Part shown: piece after piece, positions 7,902-17,793 of the stretch | Layout: each line of letters begins with the position of its first letter | Numbering within the stretch: the stretch's first letter is position 1 | Origin: Streptomyces stelliscabiei | GTDB lineage: Bacteria > Actinomycetota > Actinomycetes > Streptomycetales > Streptomycetaceae | DNA: 64,000 nucleotides | NCBI RefSeq assembly: GCF_014873495.1 | Contig: NZ_JADBGF010000001.1 | Span: 9,858,001 to 9,922,000 of the forward strand | Direction of reading: 5' to 3' | Notes under the pieces: model-generated | Databases searched by the model: none | Seen by the model: the letters and a program-made list of their open reading frames with translations, nothing else | Told to the model about the DNA's origin: nothing | Made by a program: the position numbers and the translations under genes

Positions 7902-8304
7902 GAAAACAGGCACTGAGAGGGCCCATGATCGCGTTGGTGACGAAGTTCTTGTCCTGCTGACGGGCACCGGCCGAACTCCGTAGCCGCTGGTACGCCTCGG
8001 CCACCTGCTTGTCGAGGAGGGCGAGTTCTCTGTCGACCTGCCCCTTGGCCTGGCCGGGGACCGAGGTCAGTGTCGCCCTGACGTCCGGGCAGCTGGTCGT
8101 GACGGCGCCGGCCGCCGGCGTCCGAACGGCCCGGCCCTGACTCTGGCTCCGGGAGACGCGTGTGGTCGCGTAGTCGCCTCCGCCCTCGTGGGCGGAGGCG
8201 TACACGTTGACCGCCACCAGACCTCCCGCTCCCAGGGCCAAGCCTGCCGCGGTGGCGACGACCCGGCGGGTCGCCCTGGATCGCTTGAGTGTGTCGCGTC
8301 GCAT
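7822..8304 (-). pseudogene. 3'-truncated secreted/membrane-anchored hypothetical protein
   Basis: The N-terminus MRRDTLKRSRATRRVVATAA continues into a hydrophobic stretch to about residue 38, giving a signal or anchor sequence. A helical region follows (QVDRELALLDKQVAEAYQRL and KNFVTNAIMGPL). After IMGPL, near 7922, the frame changes to a low-complexity Gly/Ser tail that is simply the antisense of the convergent relic. From memory the Streptomyces family is longer and continues past this point, so I read this as a truncated remnant. The start ATG at 8304 and N-terminal part look intact. Confidence 0.55.
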
Positions 8305-8394
8305 GGGGCTCCTCTGGCGCTCTCGCGTCAGCAGCTGCGGCTCGTCAGGCCGCTGGACGACAGGTCGTCGACCGGTGTGATGCCGTGGTCAGAG

Positions 8395-8452
8395 TTACGG
8401 AGGGGATCAACGTGAAGGCGGGTTTCCGTCATCACGTTGATCCCCTCCGTAA
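8395..8452. terminator. Perfect 21-bp inverted repeat (strong hairpin) downstream of methyltransferase gene
   Basis: The arm at 8395-8415 is the exact reverse complement of 8432-8452, with a 16-nt loop. The arm includes GGAGGGGATCAACGTGA. There is no T-tract, as is common for Streptomyces terminators. It lies about 105 nt after the stop of the minus-strand methyltransferase gene and 90 nt before the truncated secreted gene, so it could terminate the former or be a regulatory hairpin for the latter. Confidence 0.75.
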
Positions 8453-8557
8453 GAACTCGGAGCCGGCCCGGAGCCTAGCCCGTCGTACGTCGACCGCTGG
8501 TCCATGTCGGCGCGCATGACTCCGCCCCGGCTGTCACCGAGGGCCCAGAGGGAGCAG

Positions 8558-9238
8558 TCAGCGCAGGCGCCGTACCCGCAGCACCACGTCGTCGGTGTGG
8601 TGCGCGCCGGCGCCGCCCTCGGGTGCCACACGCGGCCGCTGCTCGTCCACCTCCACCACCCAGTCGTCGTCGAGCAGGTCGGCGACCATCGAGGGCCAGA
8701 CGTAGTCGGCGGGATCGAAGCCGCCCTCGTGCGGCTCCTGGGTGTCCATCCCCGCGTGATGGACGAGCAGCAGCACGCCGCCGGGCGCGACGGCAGCGAG
8801 CAGCGCCCGCTCGGCCGCGGCGTCGGGGGTGCGCAGCAGGGCCGGATACTGCGCGGAGACCAGATCGAAGGAGGCCGGTGGGAGGGCGGCCCCGGTGAGT
8901 TCGGCGTGCACCCACCGCACCGTGAGGCCGGCGTCCCGCGCGTGTCCGGCCGCCCGCTCCAGCGCCACGCCGGAGACCTCCAGCGCGGTCACCTCCCAGC
9001 CTTGGCGCGCGAGCCAGACGGCGTCCGCGCCCTCGCCGCAGCCGACGTCGAGCACCCGCCCCGGGGTGAGTCCGGCGATCTCTGCCACGAGCGCGCCGTT
9101 GGGCCGACCGCTCCACAGCTGTGCTCGGTCGGTGTAGCGGCTGTCCCACTCCGCGCGCACCGAGGGGTCTCCCACGTACGCGTCGGCAGGCGAGGGGAGG
9201 TCGGACACGGGCGATCCCGCTGCGATGTCATCAGTCAC
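8558..9238 (-). CDS. Class I SAM-dependent methyltransferase
   Basis: The protein (about 226 residues from GTG at 9238) has a clear Rossmann methyltransferase core. Motif I is GRVLDVGCGEGADAVWLA, followed by WEVTALEVSGVALERA (acidic end of beta2), then SFDLVSAQYPALLR (motif IV) and AAVAPGGVLLLVHH (motif post-I/VI). This is the UbiE/tellurite-resistance-like small methyltransferase class. The C-terminus has a beta-rich end, WVVEVDEQRPRV. In-frame starts further upstream (ATG at 9274 and beyond) are possible. The gene stands alone, with a long spacer upstream and a hairpin downstream. Substrate unknown. Confidence 0.85.
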   Translation of the reverse strand: MTDDIAAGSPVSDLPSPADAYVGDPSVRAEWDSRYTDRAQLWSGRPNGALVAEIAGLTPGRVLDVGCGEGADAVWLARQGWEVTALEVSGVALERAAGHARDAGLTVRWVHAELTGAALPPASFDLVSAQYPALLRTPDAAAERALLAAVAPGGVLLLVHHAGMDTQEPHEGGFDPADYVWPSMVADLLDDDWVVEVDEQRPRVAPEGGAGAHHTDDVVLRVRRLR

Positions 9239-9607
9239 GGGCTCACCGTCGCCCACCGTGCCCCCGTACGCCATTTCTGTTGCCGGTCCGGCAAAACAGT
9301 GCCCCAAGCCTGTCCCAAGGGCGTCCCAAGGACGGAGCACGGGACGCCCGCCGGTACCTGTCTGCGCCGTCCCGCCGCCGGAGTGCTTCCTGCCTTGCGG
9401 CGGCCAGGTGCCCGCCAGGTTCCGGTCCCGCGCCAACCACGTGCCCGCCCCCGTGATGATCTCCCTGACGGCCCGGTGTGATCCGAAACATACGTGTTCT
9501 GCGGCATACGTGCCTGTAATCCGTTATGGGTAGCTTGAGGTGCTTGCCCAGCTCGTGGCGCCACGCCGTCGCGTGCGCCGCCCTTCGATCCCTCGTCCGG
9601 GAGACCC
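9239..9607. other. Intergenic region between divergent methyltransferase and VanW genes
   Basis: This 369-nt stretch separates two divergent genes and must hold both promoters. I see no convincing gene. The only notable sequence is the direct repeat CATACGTG at 9489-9496 and 9505-9512, 16 bp apart, about 100 nt before the VanW start. Confidence 0.5.
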
Positions 9608-11395
<1,788 letters not shown>

Positions 11396-11479
11396 GCCAC
11401 GCCCTACAGCGTGCCGCGCTCCGCGCCTCCGCACCTCGGGTGGTGAGTCCCGCGCCGCGGACCGCACCCGCACCTGACA

Positions 11480-11944
11480 CCCCGCCGCGTGCAGGTGAAC
11501 GTGCACCAGACCCAGATCGGCCCCGGCGGGCGCACGCAGATCGGGCACGTCACGCGCGTGCAGCTGCGCCAATGGGTACATCGCTGTCGGACCGTCAGGC
11601 AGGGGGACGGCCGGGCGACTTGTCACCGGATAGCTCCTCGCGGGGCGAATCCGGGCCAGGGTCTCCCGTTCCTCCGGGGTCATGCTCCTGCCGTGCGCGG
11701 CGGCACGGATCTGTCGTTCCAGCCTCACATCCGCCGGGGGCCCGGCCGGGTTCGGCCTGTCGGGTTCGTGGGGGCCCTCGCAGTGCGGCCACGGCTCGTC
11801 GGCGGGCCACAGCAGCGGGCCGCCGACCGAACTGTCCTGTGGTGCAGGAGATCCGGGGCGGGGGTGCAACGGGTCGCCGTACGTGCCAGCGGAGCGAGAT
11901 CGGGGAAGGCCGCGGCGGCATCGAGCGGTCGCGGCGGTGTGCAT
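11480..11944 (-). pseudogene. Relic of a hypothetical protein (N-terminal part, DUF1963-like)
   Basis: On the minus strand the frame reading GDPLHPRPGSPAPQDSSVGG, then LLWPADEPWPHCEGPHE, then MTPEERETLARIRPARS and TAMYPLAQLHARDVPDL resembles the N-terminal part of actinomycete proteins whose SSVGG-x-LLWP segment recalls the DUF1963 group. The similarity stops abruptly near 11485, just after the VanW gene. An ATG at 11944 is a plausible original start. The remaining frame is open only because of GC bias. I read it as the 5' fragment of a deleted gene; the family call is from memory and tentative. Confidence 0.45.
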
Positions 11945-12108
11945 GGTGACTGATGCTGCCAGCGGCCTCTGACACCGGGCGGCCGTTCGCCTTCGCGTGC
12001 GGACCCCCGCGGACCGCCGTCGCCCCCGGCTCCGGGGCTTCCTCCCCCTGTGTATCGACGTCCCCACCTGCTGGGTTGCTTTACCAGATGGACACGTATG
12101 CTGGCGTC

Positions 12109-12606
12109 ATGAGACGGACGTCCTTCGCGCACTGGCCCTGCTCGATCGCTCGGACCATGGACCTGCTGGGCGACTGGTGGACGCCACTGGTGCTGCGTGA
12201 GGCCGGGTACGGGATCAAGCGCTTCGACGCGTTCCAGGAGTCGCTCGGGATCGCGCGCAACACCCTCACCGACCGGTTGCGGCGACTCGTGGACGAGGGG
12301 CTGATGGAGAAGCGGCCCTACCAGACCGAGCCGGTCCGGTACGACTACGTCCTCACCGAGAAGGGCCGCGACTTCCACACCGTGCTGCTGGCGATGAGCC
12401 GCTGGGGAGACCGCTGGCTGGCCGGTGACGAGGGCCCGCCGGTCGTGCTCCACCACGACACGTGCGGACAGGAGAGTCACGCCGAAGTGGTGTGCGCCGC
12501 CTGCGGTGGGCCGATGACCGCCGACAACACGCGCTCCAGAATGGGGCCGGGGTATCCGCCGCGCCTGGCCGAACGCCCGGACGTCCGGGCGAGGTTCGCC
12601 GACTGA
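12109..12606 (+). CDS. HxlR-family winged-helix transcriptional regulator
   Basis: This 165-residue protein has the HxlR signature: CSIARTMDLLGDWWTPLVLR, then GIKRFDAFQESLGIARNTLT and DRLRRLVDEGLMEKRPYQ, and YVLTEKGRDFHTVLLAMSRW. The Cys before the first helix is conserved in the family and in some members senses oxidants or electrophiles. The C-terminus has a CxxCGG pair (VCAACGGPM). I chose ATG at 12109; another in-frame ATG lies 21 nt upstream. The AT-rich sequence just before it (TTGCTTTACC, GTATGCT) may be a promoter with a very short leader. It precedes the SRPBCC/LLM pair and may control it. Confidence 0.9.
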   Translation: MRRTSFAHWPCSIARTMDLLGDWWTPLVLREAGYGIKRFDAFQESLGIARNTLTDRLRRLVDEGLMEKRPYQTEPVRYDYVLTEKGRDFHTVLLAMSRWGDRWLAGDEGPPVVLHHDTCGQESHAEVVCAACGGPMTADNTRSRMGPGYPPRLAERPDVRARFAD

Positions 12607-12635
12607 GACAAGATTCGCGAGACCACTCCCTCTGC

Positions 12636-12664
12636 TTGACAAGTGAGTCTATCTACACAACTTT
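12636..12664 (+). promoter_or_regulatory. Candidate sigma70-type promoter before the SRPBCC/LLM pair
   Basis: TTGACA at 12636-12641 is a perfect -35 hexamer in an AT-rich island. At the expected spacing of 17 bp the -10 would be AACTTT, which is poor. It lies just after the HxlR gene and 116 nt before the SRPBCC start, where a promoter is expected. Assignment is tentative. Confidence 0.35.
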
Positions 12665-12779
12665 AGTGGTCAGAGACACGGAGACGTAAATGTAGCCGTA
12701 GGCACAGACGCAGACGCAGAGGCGCAGGGACCCCTTCGCCGCTGCCGGGGTCTGTCGTGGTGACGAGGAGGGCCGGGCC

Positions 12780-13304
12780 ATGGAGTGGACGGGTGCGCGC
12801 TATGCGGACAAACCGACGGTCGAGGTGCCGATCTGGATCGCTGCCCCGCCGGACCGGGTGTGGGAGCTGGTCTCCGACATCGAACTGATGCCCCGCCTGA
12901 GCCCGGAACTGCGGTCGGTGGACTGGCTCGACGGAAGCACGGGCCCGGCGTTGGGGGCCCGGTTCGTGGGCAGGAGCAAGCACGAGGCGTTCGGTGAGTG
13001 GGCCACCACCTCCCACATCGTCGGGTACGAACCCCCGAGCCTGTTCGCCTGGGCGGTGGAGAACCCCGAACACCCCTCCGCGATGTGGAGGTTCACGCTC
13101 GATCCGCAGGACGGCGGCACGCTGCTCCGGCAGTGGATGCAGCTGGGCCCCGGCCGCTCGGGCCTCTCCTTCGCCATCGACCGCATGCCGGACAAGGAGC
13201 AGAAGATCGTCTTCGTGCGGATGCGCGAGTTCGAGCGAAACATCGGCACCACCCTCGAACAGATCAAGAAGCTGGCCGAAGAGGCCGGAAAGGCGTGTGG
13301 CTGA
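12780..13304 (+). CDS. SRPBCC-family protein (polyketide cyclase/START-like)
   Basis: This 174-residue protein follows the SRPBCC fold: VEVPIWIAAPPDRVWELVSD (beta1/alpha1), then LGARFVGRSKHEAFGEWATT and IVGYEPPSLFAWAVENPEHP, with a long C-terminal helix ending EQIKKLAEEAGKACG. Such proteins form a hydrophobic pocket for lipids, polyketides or aromatic ligands. The stop overlaps the start of the next gene by one base (TGATG), so the two are translationally coupled. The pairing with an F420/flavin LLM oxidoreductase suggests a shared lipophilic substrate. Confidence 0.88.
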   Translation: MEWTGARYADKPTVEVPIWIAAPPDRVWELVSDIELMPRLSPELRSVDWLDGSTGPALGARFVGRSKHEAFGEWATTSHIVGYEPPSLFAWAVENPEHPSAMWRFTLDPQDGGTLLRQWMQLGPGRSGLSFAIDRMPDKEQKIVFVRMREFERNIGTTLEQIKKLAEEAGKACG

Positions 13305-14362
13305 TGCGTACGTCGACCACGATCGAGGCGTCCACCGGCTGGCCGGAGACGGTGGAGTTCGTCACCGAGGCGGAGAAACTGGGCCTGGACATCTGCTGGG
13401 TGGCCGAGGCCTGGGGCGCCGAGGCCCCGTCGCCGCTGGGGTATCTGGCCGCGCGTACGGAACGGATGCTGCTCGGCTCCGCGATCATTCAGCTCTCCAC
13501 CCGCACACCGATGGCCATCGCCCGGGCCGCGATCACCCTGTCGAACATCTCCGACGGCCGCTTCCTGCTGGGACTCGGCCCGTCCGGTCCGCAGGTGATC
13601 GAGGGTCTCCACGGAGTCCCGTTCGCCCGGCCCCTGTCGCGTATGCGGGAGACGGTCGAGATCGTGCGGCAGGCCGTCGCGGGCGGGAAGATCTCCTACC
13701 AGGGCCGGGAGTTCCAGATCCCGCTGCCCGACGGTGAGGGCAAGCCGATGGGCCTGTCGACGCGCGCCGAGCACGACATCCCGATCTACCTTGCGACCCT
13801 GTCACCCAAGATGCTGCGCCTGACCGGCGAGATCGCCGACGGATGGCTGGGCACCAGCTTCGTCCCCGAGGGCGCCAAGGAGGCGTACTTCGACCACCTG
13901 GACGCGGGGCTGGCCGTGGCGGGGCGGTCGCGCGCCGACTTCGACGTCTGCCAGGGCGCGGAGGTGGCCTTCGCGGAGGACGAGGAAGCGCTGCGCGCGA
14001 TGGTGGGCGGACGCAAGAAGGAACTGGCTTTCAGCCTGGGCGGGATGGGCTCGCGGACCACCAACTTCTACAACAACGCCTACAGCCGCCAGGGATGGGC
14101 GCAGATCGCGGCAGAGGTCCGGGAACGCTGGCAGGCCGGAGACCGTGACGGCGCGGCCGGCCTGGTGACCGACGACATGGTGCTGGCCACCACGCTGATC
14201 GGCACCGAGGACATGGTCCGGGCGCGGCTGAGGGTATGGCGCGACGCCGGGGTCGACACGGTCCGTCTCTATCCGGCCGGCGACACCCTGGACGCCCGCC
14301 TCACCAACCTCGGCCGGGCCATCGACATGGTCCGCGAGCTGGACGGGGAGACGGCGGCCTAG
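13304..14362 (+). CDS. LLM-class F420/flavin-dependent oxidoreductase
   Basis: This 352-residue luciferase-like TIM-barrel protein contains ASTGWPETVEFVTEAEKLGL, DICWVAEAWGAEAPSPLGYL, RTERMLLGSAIIQLSTRTP and ITLSNISDGRFLLGLGPSG, landmarks of the F420-dependent LLM class. The C-terminus has TEDMVRARLRVWRDAGVDTV, another family feature. The cofactor is probably F420, as is usual for this subgroup in actinomycetes, but FMN cannot be excluded. ATG at 13304 overlaps the SRPBCC stop by one base. The pair probably reduces or oxygenates one lipophilic substrate. It converges on the IclR gene across a hairpin-rich spacer. Confidence 0.92.
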   Translation: MRTSTTIEASTGWPETVEFVTEAEKLGLDICWVAEAWGAEAPSPLGYLAARTERMLLGSAIIQLSTRTPMAIARAAITLSNISDGRFLLGLGPSGPQVIEGLHGVPFARPLSRMRETVEIVRQAVAGGKISYQGREFQIPLPDGEGKPMGLSTRAEHDIPIYLATLSPKMLRLTGEIADGWLGTSFVPEGAKEAYFDHLDAGLAVAGRSRADFDVCQGAEVAFAEDEEALRAMVGGRKKELAFSLGGMGSRTTNFYNNAYSRQGWAQIAAEVRERWQAGDRDGAAGLVTDDMVLATTLIGTEDMVRARLRVWRDAGVDTVRLYPAGDTLDARLTNLGRAIDMVRELDGETAA

Positions 14363-14439
14363 CCGCGCCGCGGGCAGGACGGGAAGCGCGGGAGCGCTGA
14401 ATCGCCGCCGAGTCGGCGGTGTCCACGGGCCAGGTCGAA

Positions 14440-14496
14440 CGGTCGGCCGGTCCGAGCGGCCGACCGCTCCGAGCGGTCGGTCCGAGCGGTCGGCCG
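14440..14496. terminator. Nested GC-rich inverted repeats between convergent LLM and IclR genes
   Basis: CGGTCGGCC at 14440-14448 pairs with GGCCGACCG at 14458-14466. CCGACCGCTC at 14460-14469 pairs with GAGCGGTCGG at 14471-14480, and the last unit is repeated again at 14484-14493. The alternatives are mutually exclusive stems. Placed between two convergent genes, it is a likely bidirectional terminator. Confidence 0.65.
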
Positions 14497-14502
14497 TGGG
14501 GG

Positions 14503-15285
14503 TCAACGGCGGGCGTTCGCCCCGCTGTTGAGCGTACGGCCGAGCAGATGGGCCTCGCGGAGCAGGAGCGCGCCGAGTTCAGGTCTGCGCTCGGCGCGGA
14601 ACCTGGTCTCCACACCCGTCACGGTCAGCGCCCAGGCGGGCTGTCCCGCGTGGTCGAAGACGGCCGCCGCCATGCCCCAGCTGCCCTCCACGACCAGGCC
14701 GGGGTTCACGGCGTAGCCGTCGGTCCGGGTCCGCGTGATCCGCTCGCGAATCGCGTGCGGGGCGTGTGCCGCGCCCCAGCGGTCGACCAGACCCTTGCGT
14801 TCCAGATAGGCGTCGATCTCGGCGTCGTCGAGGAACGACAGCACCACCAGGCCCGCCGACACCACACCCAGCGGGAAGCGCGCGCCCTCGTGCAGGACGA
14901 ACGACCGGATCGGGAAGTCCCCGTCCTCGCGCAGCAGGCACACCGTCTCGTCACCGCGCCGGGCCGAGAAGAACGCGCTCTCACCCGTCGACGCCGCGAG
15001 CCGTCGCACACTCTCGCGTGCGTGGCGGGTGATGTCGTAGCGAATGCCGGCCACCCCGCCCAGCAGATACAGCTCGGGGCCGAGGAACCAACGCCCGCTG
15101 CGGCGATCACGGTCGACGAACCCCTCGTCCGCCAACGAGACGAGCAGCCGGTGCGCGGTCGGTCTCGGCAGGCCGGTCGCTCGCGCCAGCTCCACGGTGG
15201 CCGCACCGGTCTCGTTGACCGTCGACAGCGCGCGCAGCAGTGCGCCCATCCTGCCGACGAGGTGCGCTGCCGGGGTCGCGTCCAT
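14503..15285 (-). CDS. IclR-family transcriptional regulator
   Basis: This 260-residue regulator has an N-terminal winged helix (RMGALLRALSTVNETGAATV, ELARATGLPRPTAHRLLVSL) and a C-terminal IclR effector domain (SVRRLAASTGESAFFSARRG, FPLGVVSAGLVVLSFLDDAE). I chose ATG at 15285 (MDATPAAHLVGRMG); an in-frame longer start would extend through the upstream palindrome. It is divergent from CoA-transferase subunits A and B. IclR proteins commonly regulate beta-ketoadipate and related aromatic-acid pathways, which fits. The likely ligand is an aromatic or keto acid (inference). Confidence 0.92.
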   Translation of the reverse strand: MDATPAAHLVGRMGALLRALSTVNETGAATVELARATGLPRPTAHRLLVSLADEGFVDRDRRSGRWFLGPELYLLGGVAGIRYDITRHARESVRRLAASTGESAFFSARRGDETVCLLREDGDFPIRSFVLHEGARFPLGVVSAGLVVLSFLDDAEIDAYLERKGLVDRWGAAHAPHAIRERITRTRTDGYAVNPGLVVEGSWGMAAAVFDHAGQPAWALTVTGVETRFRAERRPELGALLLREAHLLGRTLNSGANARR

Positions 15286-15298
15286 GCACCCCATCGTA

Positions 15299-15423
15299 CG
15301 TTCACTCAGTGGACGCCTCGCACCCTCCTCGCTCACCCGTCAACCGGTTTTCGTCCTGCGATCCACTGTTCCTTGCCCATATGGGCCGCACGCCGGTTGA
15401 CTCTGGCGCTCAGCCAGTGAACG
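15299..15423. promoter_or_regulatory. Divergent iclR/CoA-transferase control region with two IclR-like sites
   Basis: CGTTCACTCAGTGGACG at 15299-15315 is a 17-bp palindrome with one mismatch, 14 nt ahead of the regulator start. CGCTCAGCCAGTGAACG at 15407-15423 shares the AGTG-ACG half and lies 25 nt before the CoA-transferase start. Between them is a perfect 12-bp palindrome, GCCCATATGGGC, at 15375-15386. The placement fits autorepression plus control of the CoA-transferase genes. Confidence 0.6.
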
Positions 15424-15447
15424 CCCGAGATGTGACGAGGGGGAGAG

Positions 15448-16158
15448 TTGATCAAGCTGCGCGCGACCACGGAGGAGGCAGTGGCCGACGTGCTGACCGA
15501 CGGGATGACGATCGCCGTCGGCGGCTTCGGTCTCTGCGGTGTCCCGCATGACCTCATCGAGGTCGTACGGGACAGCGGAGTCACGGACCTCACCATCGTG
15601 TCCAACAACATGGGCGTCGACGGCAAGGCTCTCGGCCTGTTGCTGGAGAACCGCCAGGTCAGCAAGGTGATCGCCTCGTACGTCGGCCAGAACAACCTGT
15701 TCGCCGAGCAGTACCTGAACAAGGTGCTCGACGTGGAGTTCTCCCCGCAGGGCACGCTCGCCGAGCGCATGCGCGCGGGCGGGGCCGGAATCCCGGCGTT
15801 CTACACGAGGGCCGGGGTGGGCACGTCCGTCGCCGAGGGCAAGCCGCACGCGGAGTTCGACGGACACGTCCACATCCAGGAGCGAGCCATCGTCGCCGAC
15901 CTCGCCCTCGTACACGCGCACACCGCCGACCGGGCGGGCAACCTCACGTACCGGGCCTCCGCGCGCAACTTCAACCCCCTCGCGGCCATGTGCGGCCGGG
16001 TGACCGTGGCCGAGGCCGAGCACCTGGCCGAGGAGTTCATCGACCCCGATCTCGTCACCACCCCCGGCATCTACGTGAGCCGTCTGGTGGTCGCGCGTAA
16101 GCGGACCAAGGACATCGAGCAGCGTACGGTCCGCCCCCGCGCGACCGCCGACACATAG
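15448..16158 (+). CDS. scoA: 3-oxoacid CoA-transferase subunit A (SCOT/PcaI-like)
   Basis: This 236-residue protein is the alpha subunit of a family I CoA-transferase. The glycine-rich CoA-binding loop TIAVGGFGLCGVPHDLIEVV is at about 22-41, followed by TDLTIVSNNMGVDGKALGLL and later FIDPDLVTTPGIYVSRLVV. It starts with TTG at 15448 behind GAGGGGGAG. The enzyme moves CoA from succinyl-CoA to acetoacetate or 3-oxoadipate. The IclR regulator would suit the 3-oxoadipate (PcaIJ) activity, but no other beta-ketoadipate genes are nearby, so the substrate is open. Subunit B follows after 11 nt. Confidence 0.93.
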   Translation: MIKLRATTEEAVADVLTDGMTIAVGGFGLCGVPHDLIEVVRDSGVTDLTIVSNNMGVDGKALGLLLENRQVSKVIASYVGQNNLFAEQYLNKVLDVEFSPQGTLAERMRAGGAGIPAFYTRAGVGTSVAEGKPHAEFDGHVHIQERAIVADLALVHAHTADRAGNLTYRASARNFNPLAAMCGRVTVAEAEHLAEEFIDPDLVTTPGIYVSRLVVARKRTKDIEQRTVRPRATADT

Positions 16159-16169
16159 GAGCGACGACC

Positions 16170-16805
16170 GTGCCCTGGACACGCGACGAGATGGCCGCGA
16201 TCGCGGCCGCCGAACTCAGCGACGGCGACTACGTGAATCTCGGCATCGGCATTCCCACGCTCGTGGCCAACCACATCCCCGACGGCGTCCGCGTGACGTT
16301 GCAGAGCGAGAACGGCATCCTCGGGCTCGGCCCGTTCCCGTGGGAGGGGGAGGAGGACGCCGACCTCATCAACGCGGGCAAGCAGACGGTCACCGTCAAC
16401 CCCGGTGCGAGCTACTTCGACTCCGCGACCTCCTTCGGCATGATCCGGGGCGGCCGCATCGACATCGCCGTCCTGGGTGCCATGCAGGTGAGCGCGAAGG
16501 GCGACCTCGCGAACTGGACCATTCCCGGCGCCCTCGTGAAGGGCATGGGCGGTGCCATGGACCTCGTGGTCGGCGCCCGCCGCATCGTGGTCCTCACCGA
16601 CCACGTCGCCAAGGACGGCAGCCCGAAGATCGTCGAGGACTGCACACTGCCGCTCACCGCCGCCGGCGTGGTCGACCGCATCATCACCGACCTCGCCACC
16701 CTCGACGTGCGCCGGGACGGCCTGCACGTACGGGCGCTCGCTCCGGGCGTCACCGAGGAGGAGGTCAGGGCCAGGACGGCAGCCCCCGTGCGCGTGTCGG
16801 GGTAG
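16170..16805 (+). CDS. scoB: 3-oxoacid CoA-transferase subunit B (SCOT/PcaJ-like)
   Basis: This 211-residue protein is the beta subunit. VNLGIGIPTLVANHIPDGV and TLQSENGILGLGPFPWEGE are diagnostic; the Glu of the SENG motif forms the covalent CoA thioester. Further landmarks are GGRIDIAVLGAMQVSAKGDL, VKGMGGAMDLVVGARRIVVL and KIVEDCTLPLTAAGVVDRII. It begins with GTG at 16170 directly behind subunit A in one operon. Both subunits look full length and the active site is intact. No thiolase follows, so the downstream cleavage step must be encoded elsewhere. Confidence 0.94.
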   Translation: MPWTRDEMAAIAAAELSDGDYVNLGIGIPTLVANHIPDGVRVTLQSENGILGLGPFPWEGEEDADLINAGKQTVTVNPGASYFDSATSFGMIRGGRIDIAVLGAMQVSAKGDLANWTIPGALVKGMGGAMDLVVGARRIVVLTDHVAKDGSPKIVEDCTLPLTAAGVVDRIITDLATLDVRRDGLHVRALAPGVTEEEVRARTAAPVRVSG

Positions 16806-16852
16806 TCGGCAGCAGGCTGGGCCAAGCCCCCGGCCGCCCGGCCGTCTCCCGG

Positions 16853-17422
16853 TCAGTCGGTCCGCCGGCGCGCGGCGGGGCGAACGGTCTCCACGGCCGC
16901 CACCGGGTCGAAGGGTTCGACGAGTTCCGCGGTGGCCACCGCGAAAAGACGCCCCGGGGGATCACCTCCCAGCAGTGCGCTCACGTACTCCAGGGCCTCG
17001 GCAGGCGACAGCACCGGCAGCCTCCGGCGCAGTGTCCGTACAGCCCGCATGCGTCCGCGCGCAGCGGCGACTTCGCGTACGTCGTCGTGGAGATCGTCCA
17101 CCGCCGTGCGCACCGGCAGCCCGCGTATCCGGGCCCGGTAGTCGGCCTCCCATGCCCCGGACTTCGCCGAGACGACGCCGATCCGGTGCAGTGCCCCGTC
17201 GACGCGATCGACCAGGTACGGGCCGTTGCCGATCAGCATGGACGCGGTGTTCTGTGTGCGTAGGAACTCTTCGGACTGCCAGGACACGATCCACACCAGC
17301 TCGTGCTCCCTGACACAGACCACCGCCATGCGCATCGCCTTGTCGTCGGCGGCCGACCACTCTCGATAGTCACGGGCCAACTGCTCCACGACCACGCGGA
17401 CCGCGGCTTCTCGGTCGATCAC
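16853..17422 (-). CDS. YrhB-domain (Imm35-like) protein
   Basis: The conserved part is VIDREAAVRVVVEQLARDYR, then AVVCVREHELVWIVSWQSEE and MLIGNGPYLVDRVDGALHRI, ending IRGLPVRTAVDDLHDDVREV. This matches the YrhB/Imm35 group, small proteins common in actinomycetes; some members are proposed immunity proteins for polymorphic toxins. I took GTG at 17422 as start because upstream in-frame sequence looks non-coding; GTG at 17440 is an alternative. The C-terminal third (after about residue 115) is Arg-rich and has no clear match. No toxin gene is adjacent, so an immunity role is only a family-level guess. Confidence 0.6.
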   Translation of the reverse strand: MIDREAAVRVVVEQLARDYREWSAADDKAMRMAVVCVREHELVWIVSWQSEEFLRTQNTASMLIGNGPYLVDRVDGALHRIGVVSAKSGAWEADYRARIRGLPVRTAVDDLHDDVREVAAARGRMRAVRTLRRRLPVLSPAEALEYVSALLGGDPPGRLFAVATAELVEPFDPVAAVETVRPAARRRTD

Positions 17423-17793
17423 GCGTGCAGCATCCCGTACGGGTGTGTGCCTCGGCCAGTGAATTGTCCGGCCCAGGCGGGCCCCTCCGACGACTCCCGG
17501 GCCGGAAACCGTAGGCGTTGGACTCCGCCGGACCACGGCCGTGGTGGCTCGGCGAGGACCGGGCACGGGCGCGGAGATGACGCATGTCAGGCCGATAAAC
17601 CGCATCGCACTGATTGTCACCGCTTCGAGGTAAGCATCTCGTCCGCCCGGTGGTTGCGGCCGGTCAGGGGGCTAGGTTTTTGCAGGTGAACGGATTCCCG
17701 TGATCCTCTCGCCCGTTGCCCACTCCTCCCTGTCTCCCGGTCGGCGTACCCGTGTGCGCCCGACGGCCCGTCGCGCAAGGAGAAAGACCCCCG
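17423..17793. other. Intergenic region upstream of the encapsulin/2-MIB operon
   Basis: This 371-nt spacer lies between the divergent YrhB-like gene and the encapsulin gene and must contain the operon promoter. GCCGATAA at 17591-17598 equals the -10 element known for sigma-WhiG promoters, but no TAAA lies at the proper distance upstream. I see no other gene here. AAGGAGA at 17776-17782 is the ribosome binding site of the shell gene. Confidence 0.5.

Noticed and set aside
16853..17422. YrhB-like gene as part of a toxin/immunity pair
   Set aside because: No adjacent gene encodes a plausible toxin, so the immunity role rests only on the family name.
17591..17598. GCCGATAA as a sigma-WhiG promoter for the 2-MIB operon
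   Set aside because: The -10 element is exact, but no TAAA -35 lies 14-16 bp upstream and the distance to the gene is about 200 nt; kept only as a note.
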